Source: Flavobacterium resistens
GTDB taxonomy: Bacteria > Bacteroidota > Bacteroidia > Flavobacteriales > Flavobacteriaceae
Assembly: GCF_900182645.1 (NCBI RefSeq)
Contig: NZ_FXTA01000001.1
Span: forward strand, 1-64,000
DNA length: 64,000 bases
Direction: 5' to 3'
Shown: positions 26,029 to 33,492 of the stretch, piece by piece
Numbering within the stretch: the stretch's first letter is position 1
How the letters are laid out: each line of letters starts with the position of its first letter
The notes under the pieces: model-generated
Database searches by the model: none
Told to the model about the DNA's origin: nothing
The model's input: the letters and a program-made list of their open reading frames with translations, nothing else
Program-made: the position numbers and the translations under genes

Positions 26029-26556
26029 TTATTTTGAAGCTAGTAATTTTGATTCTTCTGGAGTGTAATAATCAACTATTGAATAAGAAGTTATTCCTGT
26101 TATTTTCATTTCGTCTAATATGTCAACTAAGTTGCCATAATTTGAATTTTTGCTTGGTTTAATAACAATTTGTACGCCTTTTCTAGGTTTTCCAAATTGA
26201 GAAGAATATTCTAAAACTCTTTTGTTGTTTTTAATTAATTCTTTTCGAATTCCATTTTTGCCATATTTTACATTTTTTGGAGATTCTATAGCATTGTAAA
26301 GTAATCCGGAGTATGTGATTATTTTGTTGTTATCATCTAGCAATATTGTCATTACTCGATTTTCGTCTGGCTTATTGCATTCTATTATTGGTCCACAACC
26401 TCCCTCACCAAAATTTCGTTCTATAATCTTAGGCTTTGACAATTCTCCAACAATCATAAAAAAGATAATCAGCAAAAAAGAGACGCTTACCATTGCAGTT
26501 AAATCAACTCGTGAACTTAACTTTTTGCTTCTGACTTTTTGGGGTAGATTTTTCAT
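26029..26556 (-). CDS. ExbD/TolR-like protein lacking the key aspartate
   Basis: A 175-residue protein with a short cytoplasmic head, one transmembrane helix (about 20-37) and a periplasmic domain, the topology of ExbD/TolR. The head and helix VDLTAMVSVSFLLIIFFM align with the family pattern in which an Asp follows PM/F-V/I; here that position is Ser24. This Asp is essential for proton-driven work in ExbD. There is no ExbB/TolQ gene nearby. It may be a degenerate or repurposed member, for example a periplasmic binding component that no longer moves protons. Assignment to the family is good; function is unclear. Confidence 0.7.
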   Translation of the reverse strand: MKNLPQKVRSKKLSSRVDLTAMVSVSFLLIIFFMIVGELSKPKIIERNFGEGGCGPIIECNKPDENRVMTILLDDNNKIITYSGLLYNAIESPKNVKYGKNGIRKELIKNNKRVLEYSSQFGKPRKGVQIVIKPSKNSNYGNLVDILDEMKITGITSYSIVDYYTPEESKLLASK

Positions 26557-26637
26557 AGGAATACGATTTTATATTAAAGTTAATGAAAATTTTATTCGGA
26601 AAATAAATCTAGTTTAAATTAGAATATTTTTTCAGGC

Positions 26638-27672
26638 TTATTGGTAAGAAATAATAGCAGATGCTGCATTTGATTCTAACTTAACTTTTTTACCGAAAAT
26701 CAGTGCATGATTGTTTCTGATGTGTCCTGCCGGAAAATCAAATATTACGGGATAATCATATTCTTTTACAACATTTAGAATGATTTCACGGTGTGTTCCG
26801 CCAAACAAAATATTTTCTTCTGTTTTATAATCAAAATCGCCAACTATAATTCCCTTTAGATCTTTCAAAAAGCCATTTCTTTTCAGCGTATACATCATTC
26901 TGTCTACTCGGTATAAATCTTCACCAACATCTTCGATAAATAAAATTTTCCCTTTTGGATCAATATCAGAATTACTACCTAACATCGACATAATAATTGA
27001 TAAATTTCCACCTATAAGAACACCTTTACTTGTGCCTAATTTATTGAGTGGATTAGTAGTTACCTCATAACTTAAATCCTCACCAAACAAAGATTTATAA
27101 AGTGTTTCTTTGGCTTCAGGTGTAGCTCGTCTCATTCCGCCAGGCATTGTAGCGTGGATAGATGCAAATCCCAATCTATGAACTTGTTCGTGAAGAGTAG
27201 TAATATCTGAATAACCAATAATCCATTTTGGATTTTTCTTAAAAGCTGAAAAGTTCAATTGATCAATAATTCTAACAGTTCCATAGCCTCCTCTGGAGCA
27301 CCAGATCGCTTTAATGTTTTTATTATCTAAAGCTTCTTGCATATCATTTTGTCTTTCAAGGTCTGTTCCAGCAAAATGATTGTGTTTTTTGAAAAGATTT
27401 TTGCCTAATTTAATATTAAGTCCCCAGCTTTTTGCAAGTTCGATTCCCTGATCAATTTCTGTTGAGTCGGTTAGAAAACCCGCTGGAGCAACGATCATTA
27501 TTGAATCACCTTTTTTAAGATAAGGTGGAATTGTATATTGTTTAATTGCTTTATCTGCTTCCGAAAGATAATTTTCTTGGTAATTCATTTTATAAGCCGG
27601 GGATTTACATTGAATAAAAGTGAGTAAAATAAAAATAGAAAAAATCGTTTTTGTGTGGTTATTAATTATCAT
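26638..27672 (-). CDS. LD-carboxypeptidase (peptidase S66) lipoprotein
   Basis: A 344-residue S66 peptidase that cleaves the L,D bond of murein tetrapeptides during peptidoglycan recycling. The Ser-Glu-His triad is visible: Ser155 in GYSDIT, Glu247 in FIEDVGED and His317 in PAGHIRNN. The N-terminus is hydrophobic and ends in FIQC, giving a likely lipidated Cys22, so this enzyme is probably periplasmic, unlike the cytoplasmic E. coli LdcA. The mature domain starts near the GDSIMIVAPAG segment at about 55. It is 81 bases from the ExbD-like gene and shares its direction. Confidence 0.88.
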   Translation of the reverse strand: MIINNHTKTIFSIFILLTFIQCKSPAYKMNYQENYLSEADKAIKQYTIPPYLKKGDSIMIVAPAGFLTDSTEIDQGIELAKSWGLNIKLGKNLFKKHNHFAGTDLERQNDMQEALDNKNIKAIWCSRGGYGTVRIIDQLNFSAFKKNPKWIIGYSDITTLHEQVHRLGFASIHATMPGGMRRATPEAKETLYKSLFGEDLSYEVTTNPLNKLGTSKGVLIGGNLSIIMSMLGSNSDIDPKGKILFIEDVGEDLYRVDRMMYTLKRNGFLKDLKGIIVGDFDYKTEENILFGGTHREIILNVVKEYDYPVIFDFPAGHIRNNHALIFGKKVKLESNAASAIISYQ

Positions 27673-27938
27673 TTTGAGGTTAAATTATGGAATGTTCTTA
27701 GCTTTAGTTTCTTGTTTTTTTATAGATTTTTATATAATAAATATGTTTTGAATTTAATAATAAAAAGATGTGAAATCTATCACAGCTTAAAAATAATCAA
27801 AAATAATTGTAATTATTAATTGCTTGTTTTACAGTGTATTTTGAGAATATTTCAGTGTTTTTTGAAATTATTTTAATTTTTATTAAAACCAAAAGCAATA
27901 TTCCAGCGTAAATGAGCTTATAACTTAAAATATTAATT

Positions 27939-28493
27939 ATGAAAACTAGAAAATTTTTAACGACAGCAATTTTAGCTTTAACATTCGGATTTGTATCATT
28001 TGCTCAAAAAACAGTAATGGTAGGCGGTGCAGCAATGTATCCTAGTAAAAATATTATTGAAAATGCAGTAAATTCAAAAGATCATACTACGTTAGTAGCC
28101 GCTGTAAAAGCTGCTGATTTAGTAGAAACATTACAAGGCAAAGGACCGTTTACTGTTTTTGCTCCAACAAATGCGGCATTTGATAAATTACCAGCAGGAA
28201 CTGTTGAAACTTTATTGAAACCAGAGAACAAAAAAATGCTTCAAAACATTTTAACATATCATGTTGCTTCAGGAAAATGGAATGCATCAGATATTGCAAA
28301 AGCAATTAAAGCTGGTAAAGGAAAAGCAACTATAAAAGCTGTCAACGGTGGGACTCTTACTGCTTGGATGGATGGAAAAGATTTGTATATAACAGATGAA
28401 AACGGAAATAAATCAAAAGTAACAATTGCAGATGTGAACCAATCTAATGGTGTGATTCATGTTGTCGATGCTGTTTTGCTTCCGAAAAAATAA
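27939..28493 (+). CDS. Secreted fasciclin-domain protein
   Basis: A 184-residue protein with a signal peptide (about residues 1-22) and a single fasciclin (FAS1) domain. The H1 box GPFTVFAPTNAAFDKLPAGTVE and the H2-like end GVIHVVDAVLLP are both clear, with a YH motif (TYHVASG) between. FAS1 proteins mediate adhesion or polymer binding at the cell surface. It is an isolated gene. The 265 bases upstream are very A+T-rich and show no convincing promoter. Confidence 0.92.
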   Translation: MKTRKFLTTAILALTFGFVSFAQKTVMVGGAAMYPSKNIIENAVNSKDHTTLVAAVKAADLVETLQGKGPFTVFAPTNAAFDKLPAGTVETLLKPENKKMLQNILTYHVASGKWNASDIAKAIKAGKGKATIKAVNGGTLTAWMDGKDLYITDENGNKSKVTIADVNQSNGVIHVVDAVLLPKK

Positions 28494-28516
28494 TATTTAA
28501 TCAAATTCCAATTTTT

Positions 28517-28558
28517 AAAATTCCAAATCTCAATTTAAAAGTTGGAATTTGGAATTTT
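28517..28558 (+). terminator. Hairpin between the fasciclin and EamA genes
   Basis: AAAATTCCAAAT (28517-28528) is complementary to ATTTGGAATTTT (28547-28558). It lies between two convergent genes and could end transcription from either side, although the T tract is weak on the plus strand. Confidence 0.55.
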
Positions 28559-28574
28559 AAAGATTAGGATTTTT

Positions 28575-29420
28575 TTATTTTTTAGTTGTTAAAGTTGATC
28601 CGGCAGAAGCGATTACAACACAAACAACAGCCAAAATTTCATAGAAACTTAAGTTTTCTTCTAAAAAAATAAAAGCACAAATTGAAGCCGCAGCCGGTTC
28701 TAAGCTCATTAAAATACTGAAAGTACGAGGAGGAAGTTTTCCTAAAGCTTTCATTTCTAAAGTGAACGGAATTGCACTTGATAATAATGCAAGAGCAACA
28801 CCCATTCCGAAAAGCCTTGGAGTAAGATTAGCAAGTCCGTTTTCGAAAATTCCAAAAGGTAAAACCAGAATTGCCGCTAACAACATTCCGGTTGAAACAG
28901 CTGTACCCTCATTCATTATTTTTGAAATTTTACCTCCAAAAACGATATAAGCTGCCCATAAAGCTCCAGCAATTAAGGCAAAAAGAACACCTAAAGTATC
29001 TAAGCGTTCATTTGTCCAGGGGGCAATCAAAAGAATGCCGATTCCAGCTAATAAAACCCATAAATAATCAATCAGACGTTTTGATCCAATAATCGCAAGC
29101 AATAACGGACCGATAAATTCTAAAGTAACTGCAAGTCCAATTGGGATTCTTTCGATTGCAAAATAGAAAATCAAATTCATTGCACCTAAAGAAAGTCCAT
29201 ACGGAATGACAACTTTCCATTGAGTTTTTGTAATTGCTTTTAAATTTGGCCTGTAAACCAATAAAAGAATAATTGCAGAAACACCAATTCTGATAGATGC
29301 TGTACCTGCTGCTCCAAGTGTTGGGAATAAAGTTTTAGCAATTGCTGCACCACATTGTACGCTAATAATTGCAAGCAATACAGCCTGAACAGGAGGAAGG
29401 TTGATTTTTTTGTTTTTCAT
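28575..29420 (-). CDS. EamA/RhtA-like drug/metabolite exporter
   Basis: A 281-residue inner-membrane protein with about ten hydrophobic segments and two EamA halves. Segments such as TLEFIGPLLLAI, ALIAGALWAAYIVFGGK and SLEPAAASICAFIFLEE are close to the RhtA class, which exports threonine and homoserine in E. coli. Substrate here is not known. It converges with the fasciclin gene. Confidence 0.85.
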   Translation of the reverse strand: MKNKKINLPPVQAVLLAIISVQCGAAIAKTLFPTLGAAGTASIRIGVSAIILLLVYRPNLKAITKTQWKVVIPYGLSLGAMNLIFYFAIERIPIGLAVTLEFIGPLLLAIIGSKRLIDYLWVLLAGIGILLIAPWTNERLDTLGVLFALIAGALWAAYIVFGGKISKIMNEGTAVSTGMLLAAILVLPFGIFENGLANLTPRLFGMGVALALLSSAIPFTLEMKALGKLPPRTFSILMSLEPAAASICAFIFLEENLSFYEILAVVCVVIASAGSTLTTKK

Positions 29421-29472
29421 GAATCGAAGAGCAGAAAAGCATAAAACATTTTCTGCTTAAAAGTATTTATTT

Positions 29473-29616
29473 TTAATTGCCTAATGCTTTCTTGGTAACA
29501 TAAGCACGATATCCGATAATTGCCATTTGCCATTTTTTGGCTTTTGAAATATCTAAACCTTGTTTCGTAAAACTAGGTAGAAGCATTTTGTTTAATTTGG
29601 CTAGAAATTTATACAT
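29473..29616 (-). CDS. Small conserved-looking basic protein (47 residues)
   Basis: A 47-codon ORF (ATG at 29614-29616, TAA at 29473-29475). The protein begins MYKFLAKLNKMLLPSF, continues through KKWQMAIIGYRAYVT, and ends KALGN. It is strongly basic, with an amphipathic first half and one hydrophobic patch. I recognise the pattern LLPSFTK...K-LQ/WQ-MAIIG/W-R-YVT from other flavobacterial small ORFs but know no function. The ORF fills most of an otherwise empty gap between two minus-strand genes and has no competing ORF. Confidence 0.65.
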   Translation of the reverse strand: MYKFLAKLNKMLLPSFTKQGLDISKAKKWQMAIIGYRAYVTKKALGN

Positions 29617-29642
29617 AGTAGGTTTGTTTCTTCAAAGATATG

Positions 29643-29675
29643 AAAAAAGACTTTGCGTTAAAACAAAGTCTTTTA
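29643..29675 (-). terminator. Terminator after the serine hydrolase gene
   Basis: AAAAGACTTTG (29645-29655) pairs with CAAAGTCTTTT (29664-29674). On the minus strand the hairpin, 20 bases beyond the hydrolase stop, ends in a T run. Confidence 0.8.
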
Positions 29676-29694
29676 GGGTATAAAAATTGAAAGT

Positions 29695-31128
29695 TTAAAT
29701 TTTTAGAATAAGATTTTGATCTCCTTCTGTTTCTTTATTTATGGCATTTTTTGGCGCTTCCATCCAGCCACTTTTGTTGATTACAAATTTAAACAAATGC
29801 GTTTTGTTTTTTTCAAACTGAGATATAGGAACAGCTAATTCAAATGTATTTTTGTTTTTTTGAATCATTTGGAAATTTTTATCATCGGGATTCCAATTGT
29901 CGAATGAACCTGCAATTGAAACGCTTTTTACTAAGTCGGCATTTAAAGCCTTATCGTGTATATAGCTAAAAACTACTTTGTCATTGACTATTTTATATCC
30001 GTAAATTCCAGTTTGCTTTTTGTACTCATTCAATAAATCATTTGAAAGACTCACAATGGCGTCGCCTAAAGCATTTCCCGTATTTTCATCGCTTATATTT
30101 ACAATGATCGAAAGCCCTAATTGTCGTTCTGGATATACAACAAGCATATTTTGAGTTCCAAAAGCGCCGCCGTGTTTCCAGCAGTTTTTTCCATTGTCGT
30201 CAACTTCAATATGATCCCAAAAATAGCCGTTCCAGATTGTAGGACTATTTAAGAGATTTCGCTGTGATTCCTGAACAATTTTATCTTTTGTATTTAATTC
30301 ATAAGCAATGAATTTGGTTAAATCACCTAAAGTAGATTTTAAACGTCCGGCAGCTCCCCAAAGATTATCTGAGATTTGTGGCATTAAAACGCCTTTTAGA
30401 TTATAACCATTCGCAACAACAACATTCGGGCTCAAATTTATTCCGGTTGATGTCATTTTCAGCTTTGAAAGAATATGTTCATTTAGAAGTGTTTCGTAAC
30501 TTTTATGGTAAACATTTTCTAAAATATGAGCTGTCAGGTTTAAGCTTCCGTTGCTGTATTTGAATTTGGTTCCAGGCAAAGTATCCAATTGAATTGTTTT
30601 TAAATCTTCAAAGAATTTTTCCCGACTATATGATTCGTCTAATTTTTTGAAGGCCAAATAACTGCTGTCGTTTCGATTTTTGCGTAACTCCGCAGTGTCA
30701 GGAAGATCTTTGTTAAAACCAGTTTTAAAAGAAACTAAATCCTTAATGGTAATTGGTGTTCCATGATATTCCAAATTAGGATAAGAACCAGTAATGTATT
30801 TTCGGATATCATCATCTGGATTAAGTTTTCCTTCTAAAACTGCTTGAGCGGCAAGTAAACCTGTAAACAATTTAGTTATTGATGCAACTTCAAAAACAGT
30901 ATTGTTATTAGCAATATTCTCTTTTCCTTTATCAATTTCGCCATAATGACGAGTGTAGGTTTGACCATTTTTTACAACTCCAATCGAAATAGAATTTGCT
31001 TTTGATTTTTGCATTAAAACTGAAGCCGCTTTGTCCATTGCTGTAAAGATGCTCTTTTCAGCGTTTTTTTGTTGTGCGAAAATGGATAGCGAAAAGTGTA
31101 AGAACAGGACTAAATAATATTTTTTCAT
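29695..31128 (-). CDS. Class C-type serine hydrolase with C-terminal CBM48-like domain
   Basis: A 477-residue exported serine hydrolase of the beta-lactamase/DD-peptidase S12 family. After the signal peptide (about 1-19) come the active-site SITK (83-86), YSN (191-193) and the HGG triad (319-321). About residues 395-477 form a second domain, with SIAGSFDNWNPDD and an ending like FKFVINKSGWMEAPKN, which resembles the CBM48/AMPK-beta carbohydrate-binding fold. The gene follows the duplicated blaI-blaR1 set but is separated from it by a terminator hairpin. It may be an esterase, peptidase or true beta-lactamase. Confidence 0.82.
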   Translation of the reverse strand: MKKYYLVLFLHFSLSIFAQQKNAEKSIFTAMDKAASVLMQKSKANSISIGVVKNGQTYTRHYGEIDKGKENIANNNTVFEVASITKLFTGLLAAQAVLEGKLNPDDDIRKYITGSYPNLEYHGTPITIKDLVSFKTGFNKDLPDTAELRKNRNDSSYLAFKKLDESYSREKFFEDLKTIQLDTLPGTKFKYSNGSLNLTAHILENVYHKSYETLLNEHILSKLKMTSTGINLSPNVVVANGYNLKGVLMPQISDNLWGAAGRLKSTLGDLTKFIAYELNTKDKIVQESQRNLLNSPTIWNGYFWDHIEVDDNGKNCWKHGGAFGTQNMLVVYPERQLGLSIIVNISDENTGNALGDAIVSLSNDLLNEYKKQTGIYGYKIVNDKVVFSYIHDKALNADLVKSVSIAGSFDNWNPDDKNFQMIQKNKNTFELAVPISQFEKNKTHLFKFVINKSGWMEAPKNAINKETEGDQNLILKI

Positions 31129-31157
31129 TTTACTGTTTTAAAATTAAATATTAATAG

Positions 31158-31185
31158 AAAAACCAGTGTTTTTGCACTGGTTTTT
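31158..31185 (-). terminator. Hairpin between blaR1-like gene and serine hydrolase gene
   Basis: AAAAACCAGTG (31158-31168) pairs with CACTGGTTTTT (31175-31185). On the minus strand it lies 20 bases past the blaR1-like stop and is followed by TCTATTAATATTT, so it probably ends or weakens the bla operon before the serine hydrolase. Confidence 0.7.
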
Positions 31186-31204
31186 ACATTGTTGTTTGAA
31201 AATA

Positions 31205-33079
31205 TTAAGCTTTCTTATCTGCTTTCTCTGCCGCTCTTCGGTCTCTTTCTTGCATCTTCATATCCTTAGCATGCTGTTTCATTTGTTTTGCATGTTCCTT
31301 CATATCTTTTTCATGCTGTTTCATGTCAAGCTCATATCGTCTCATGTCTAACTCATATTGCTTCATGTTATTTTCGTAATCTGAGTCATTGCCAAATTTC
31401 ATTTTCATATCAATATTAAATTTATCCATATTCATATTGAATTTTTGCATGGCAATTTCATATTGTTCCATTTGTTTTTCAAAAATGGCTTCACGTTTAG
31501 ACATAATTTCTTCTACTGCGTCACCATATGCAGACATAGCATCGATGTTAGGTTGAAATTTTTCCATTTTTTTCTCAAATTCAGCCATATCTTTTTCAAA
31601 CTGAGCCATTGCAACTTTATCTTTTGGATCTCTTGGTGCTCTAGGTGGTTTTGGCATTTTTGACATATCAATTGCTGGAGCTGGAGGAAGTGCTCCTGCT
31701 GGGAATACTGGTGGTGTAGGAGGAACTGGCGCAACCATACCTGGAGCACTTGGTGGAGCAGGCGCATCTGGAGCTTCGGGAGCATCGGCTGAACTCTTAA
31801 AATCTGTTATAACTACATTTTGAGTTTTAACCATTGTTGGCGCTTCAGGACTTTCTTCAGTAGTCAAAGTGACATTTTTAGCACCATTATCATTAGTGTC
31901 TAACACAATACTGCAATCTTTTATTGCTTTTGTGCTGTTTACTTGTATAATTTGTTTTTTGCCGTTTTCTTTTACAATCTGAATTTTGATACTTGTAATT
32001 TCGTTATTGCTGTTTCTTTTTAAATCTGAAATTACTACATCAATATTGTGTTCTGATTTTAGTTTTGCTGTTAAGTCTTTTAATTCCTGATCTGTAGTCG
32101 ATTTAGTAATTTTAAAAACTTGAGTGTCCTCGTTTTTTGTTAGAGCAGTTTTTTCTGCCAAAGCTTTTTTCTCCTGAGCAATCGTTTTTATTTGGAATAA
32201 AAATACAAAAGCTGCAAGCGCTGGAATTACAGCATAATATTTCCAGTAATTCCATTTTTTTGATTGATTTTTGTTTAACATGACAATTCGTTTTTTGATT
32301 AATGATTGATAAAAATGATTGGTGATTGCAACACAAGTTTCATGTGTTGTTATTTTTAAAAGCGTGTATTGATACGCTTTTTTGTCTGATAATTTTTTTG
32401 AAGCTTCGTTATCGGCAATAAATTCTAAATTTTGCAAAATTGCTTTTTTGTAAAGCCAGATAATTGGATTGAACCAAAAAAGAATACAAAAAATTCTGGA
32501 AATTATTACATCAACAGTATGATGCTGATCGCTGTGCACTTTTTCATGTTCTAAAATACTTTGCAATTCTGTTTCGCTATACAGTGATGAGTTGTAAACG
32601 ATGTAATCAAAATAAGAAAAAGGAGCAATGTTTTCAGTAACATCAACAAACTTGAAATCTTCTTGCTGTTTTACTTTTTTTCCTTTTAAAACAGAGTTTA
32701 AACTGTAGAAATCAATTGCGAATTTTAGCATAAAAGCAGCAAATCCGATTGCGTAAATCGCGAGTGAAATCAGATTCCAGTTTATTTCAAAAGGCTCTTC
32801 TTCAACAATCGGCAACTGATTATATGTTGAAACATAATTATGATTAACAGAAGCAGTTGCAGTTTGAACAACAGGTGAATAAAGTATAGGAGCGGGATCA
32901 ACCCAAACAACTTTTGTATAAATCACAAAAGGCAAAACAACTGAAGTGATTAATCCAGCCAATAAAAAATACCTGTTACTGGTGAAAAAAGTTTCTTTAC
33001 GCAGTAAAAAATAATAAGCAAAATAGAATAAAGCTATTAAACTACCTGATTTGATGATAAAGGTGAAAAGTGCTTCCAT
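31205..33079 (-). CDS. BlaR1-like M56 peptidase with Pro-rich and coiled C-terminus (copy 1)
   Basis: A 624-residue membrane protein of the M56 (BlaR1/MecR1) family. The N-terminal part has several hydrophobic segments. The zinc motif HEKVH is at 178-182, and a further helix lies at about 283-301. The extracytoplasmic part is not the penicillin-binding sensor of BlaR1: it contains a region rich in Pro and Ala (about 426-483) followed by about 130 residues of charged coiled-coil with repeated Met, Lys and Glu/Asp. It would sense an unknown signal and cleave a BlaI repressor. It starts 5 bases after the blaI-like gene and is a tandem copy of the pair upstream. Confidence 0.85.
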   Translation of the reverse strand: MEALFTFIIKSGSLIALFYFAYYFLLRKETFFTSNRYFLLAGLITSVVLPFVIYTKVVWVDPAPILYSPVVQTATASVNHNYVSTYNQLPIVEEEPFEINWNLISLAIYAIGFAAFMLKFAIDFYSLNSVLKGKKVKQQEDFKFVDVTENIAPFSYFDYIVYNSSLYSETELQSILEHEKVHSDQHHTVDVIISRIFCILFWFNPIIWLYKKAILQNLEFIADNEASKKLSDKKAYQYTLLKITTHETCVAITNHFYQSLIKKRIVMLNKNQSKKWNYWKYYAVIPALAAFVFLFQIKTIAQEKKALAEKTALTKNEDTQVFKITKSTTDQELKDLTAKLKSEHNIDVVISDLKRNSNNEITSIKIQIVKENGKKQIIQVNSTKAIKDCSIVLDTNDNGAKNVTLTTEESPEAPTMVKTQNVVITDFKSSADAPEAPDAPAPPSAPGMVAPVPPTPPVFPAGALPPAPAIDMSKMPKPPRAPRDPKDKVAMAQFEKDMAEFEKKMEKFQPNIDAMSAYGDAVEEIMSKREAIFEKQMEQYEIAMQKFNMNMDKFNIDMKMKFGNDSDYENNMKQYELDMRRYELDMKQHEKDMKEHAKQMKQHAKDMKMQERDRRAAEKADKKA

Positions 33080-33084
33080 AACGA

Positions 33085-33453
33085 TTATTTTTCTTCTTTT
33101 GGATTTTCAATCATTGCTAAGATTTCTCGTAATTCGTTTGCCGAAATTTTTTCTTCTTTGGCAAAAAATGAAACCATACTTTTATAAGAGCTGTTGAAAT
33201 AATTATCAATTGCGGTGCTCATAAAACCTTTTCTGTATTCTTCAATACTCACGATCGGATAATATTGATGCGTATTTCCAAAAGCATTATGACTCACATA
33301 TCCTTTTTCTTCAAGATTGCGCACAATAGTCGAAAGCGTGTTGTAATGCGGTTGTTCTTCAGTGATTTCAGCCTGAATTTCTTTTACAAAAGCTTTTTTA
33401 AGCTTCCATAAAATGTGCATTATTTCTTCTTCTTTGTTGGTTAGTTTTTGCAT
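33085..33453 (-). CDS. BlaI/MecI-family repressor (copy 1)
   Basis: A 122-residue winged-helix repressor of the BlaI/MecI family. The N-terminal LTNKEEEIMHILWKLKKAFV is the typical first helix and the wing follows at YNTLSTIVRNLEEKGYVSH. The C-terminal dimerisation part includes SYKSMVSFFAKEEKIS, the region where BlaI proteins are cut by BlaR1. It is nearly identical in pattern to the second copy at 35119. No operator-like sites are visible in the 39 bases before it, so it depends on the upstream promoter at 35505-35535. Confidence 0.9.
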   Translation of the reverse strand: MQKLTNKEEEIMHILWKLKKAFVKEIQAEITEEQPHYNTLSTIVRNLEEKGYVSHNAFGNTHQYYPIVSIEEYRKGFMSTAIDNYFNSSYKSMVSFFAKEEKISANELREILAMIENPKEEK

Positions 33454-33492
33454 TATTTTGGTTTTGGCTGTTAATTAATGGTTTAGATGTAT

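Noticed and set aside
31166..31351. Plus-strand Phe/Cys/Leu-rich ORFs opposite the blaR1-like coiled coil
   Set aside because: Shadow of the Met/Lys/Glu-rich coding strand.
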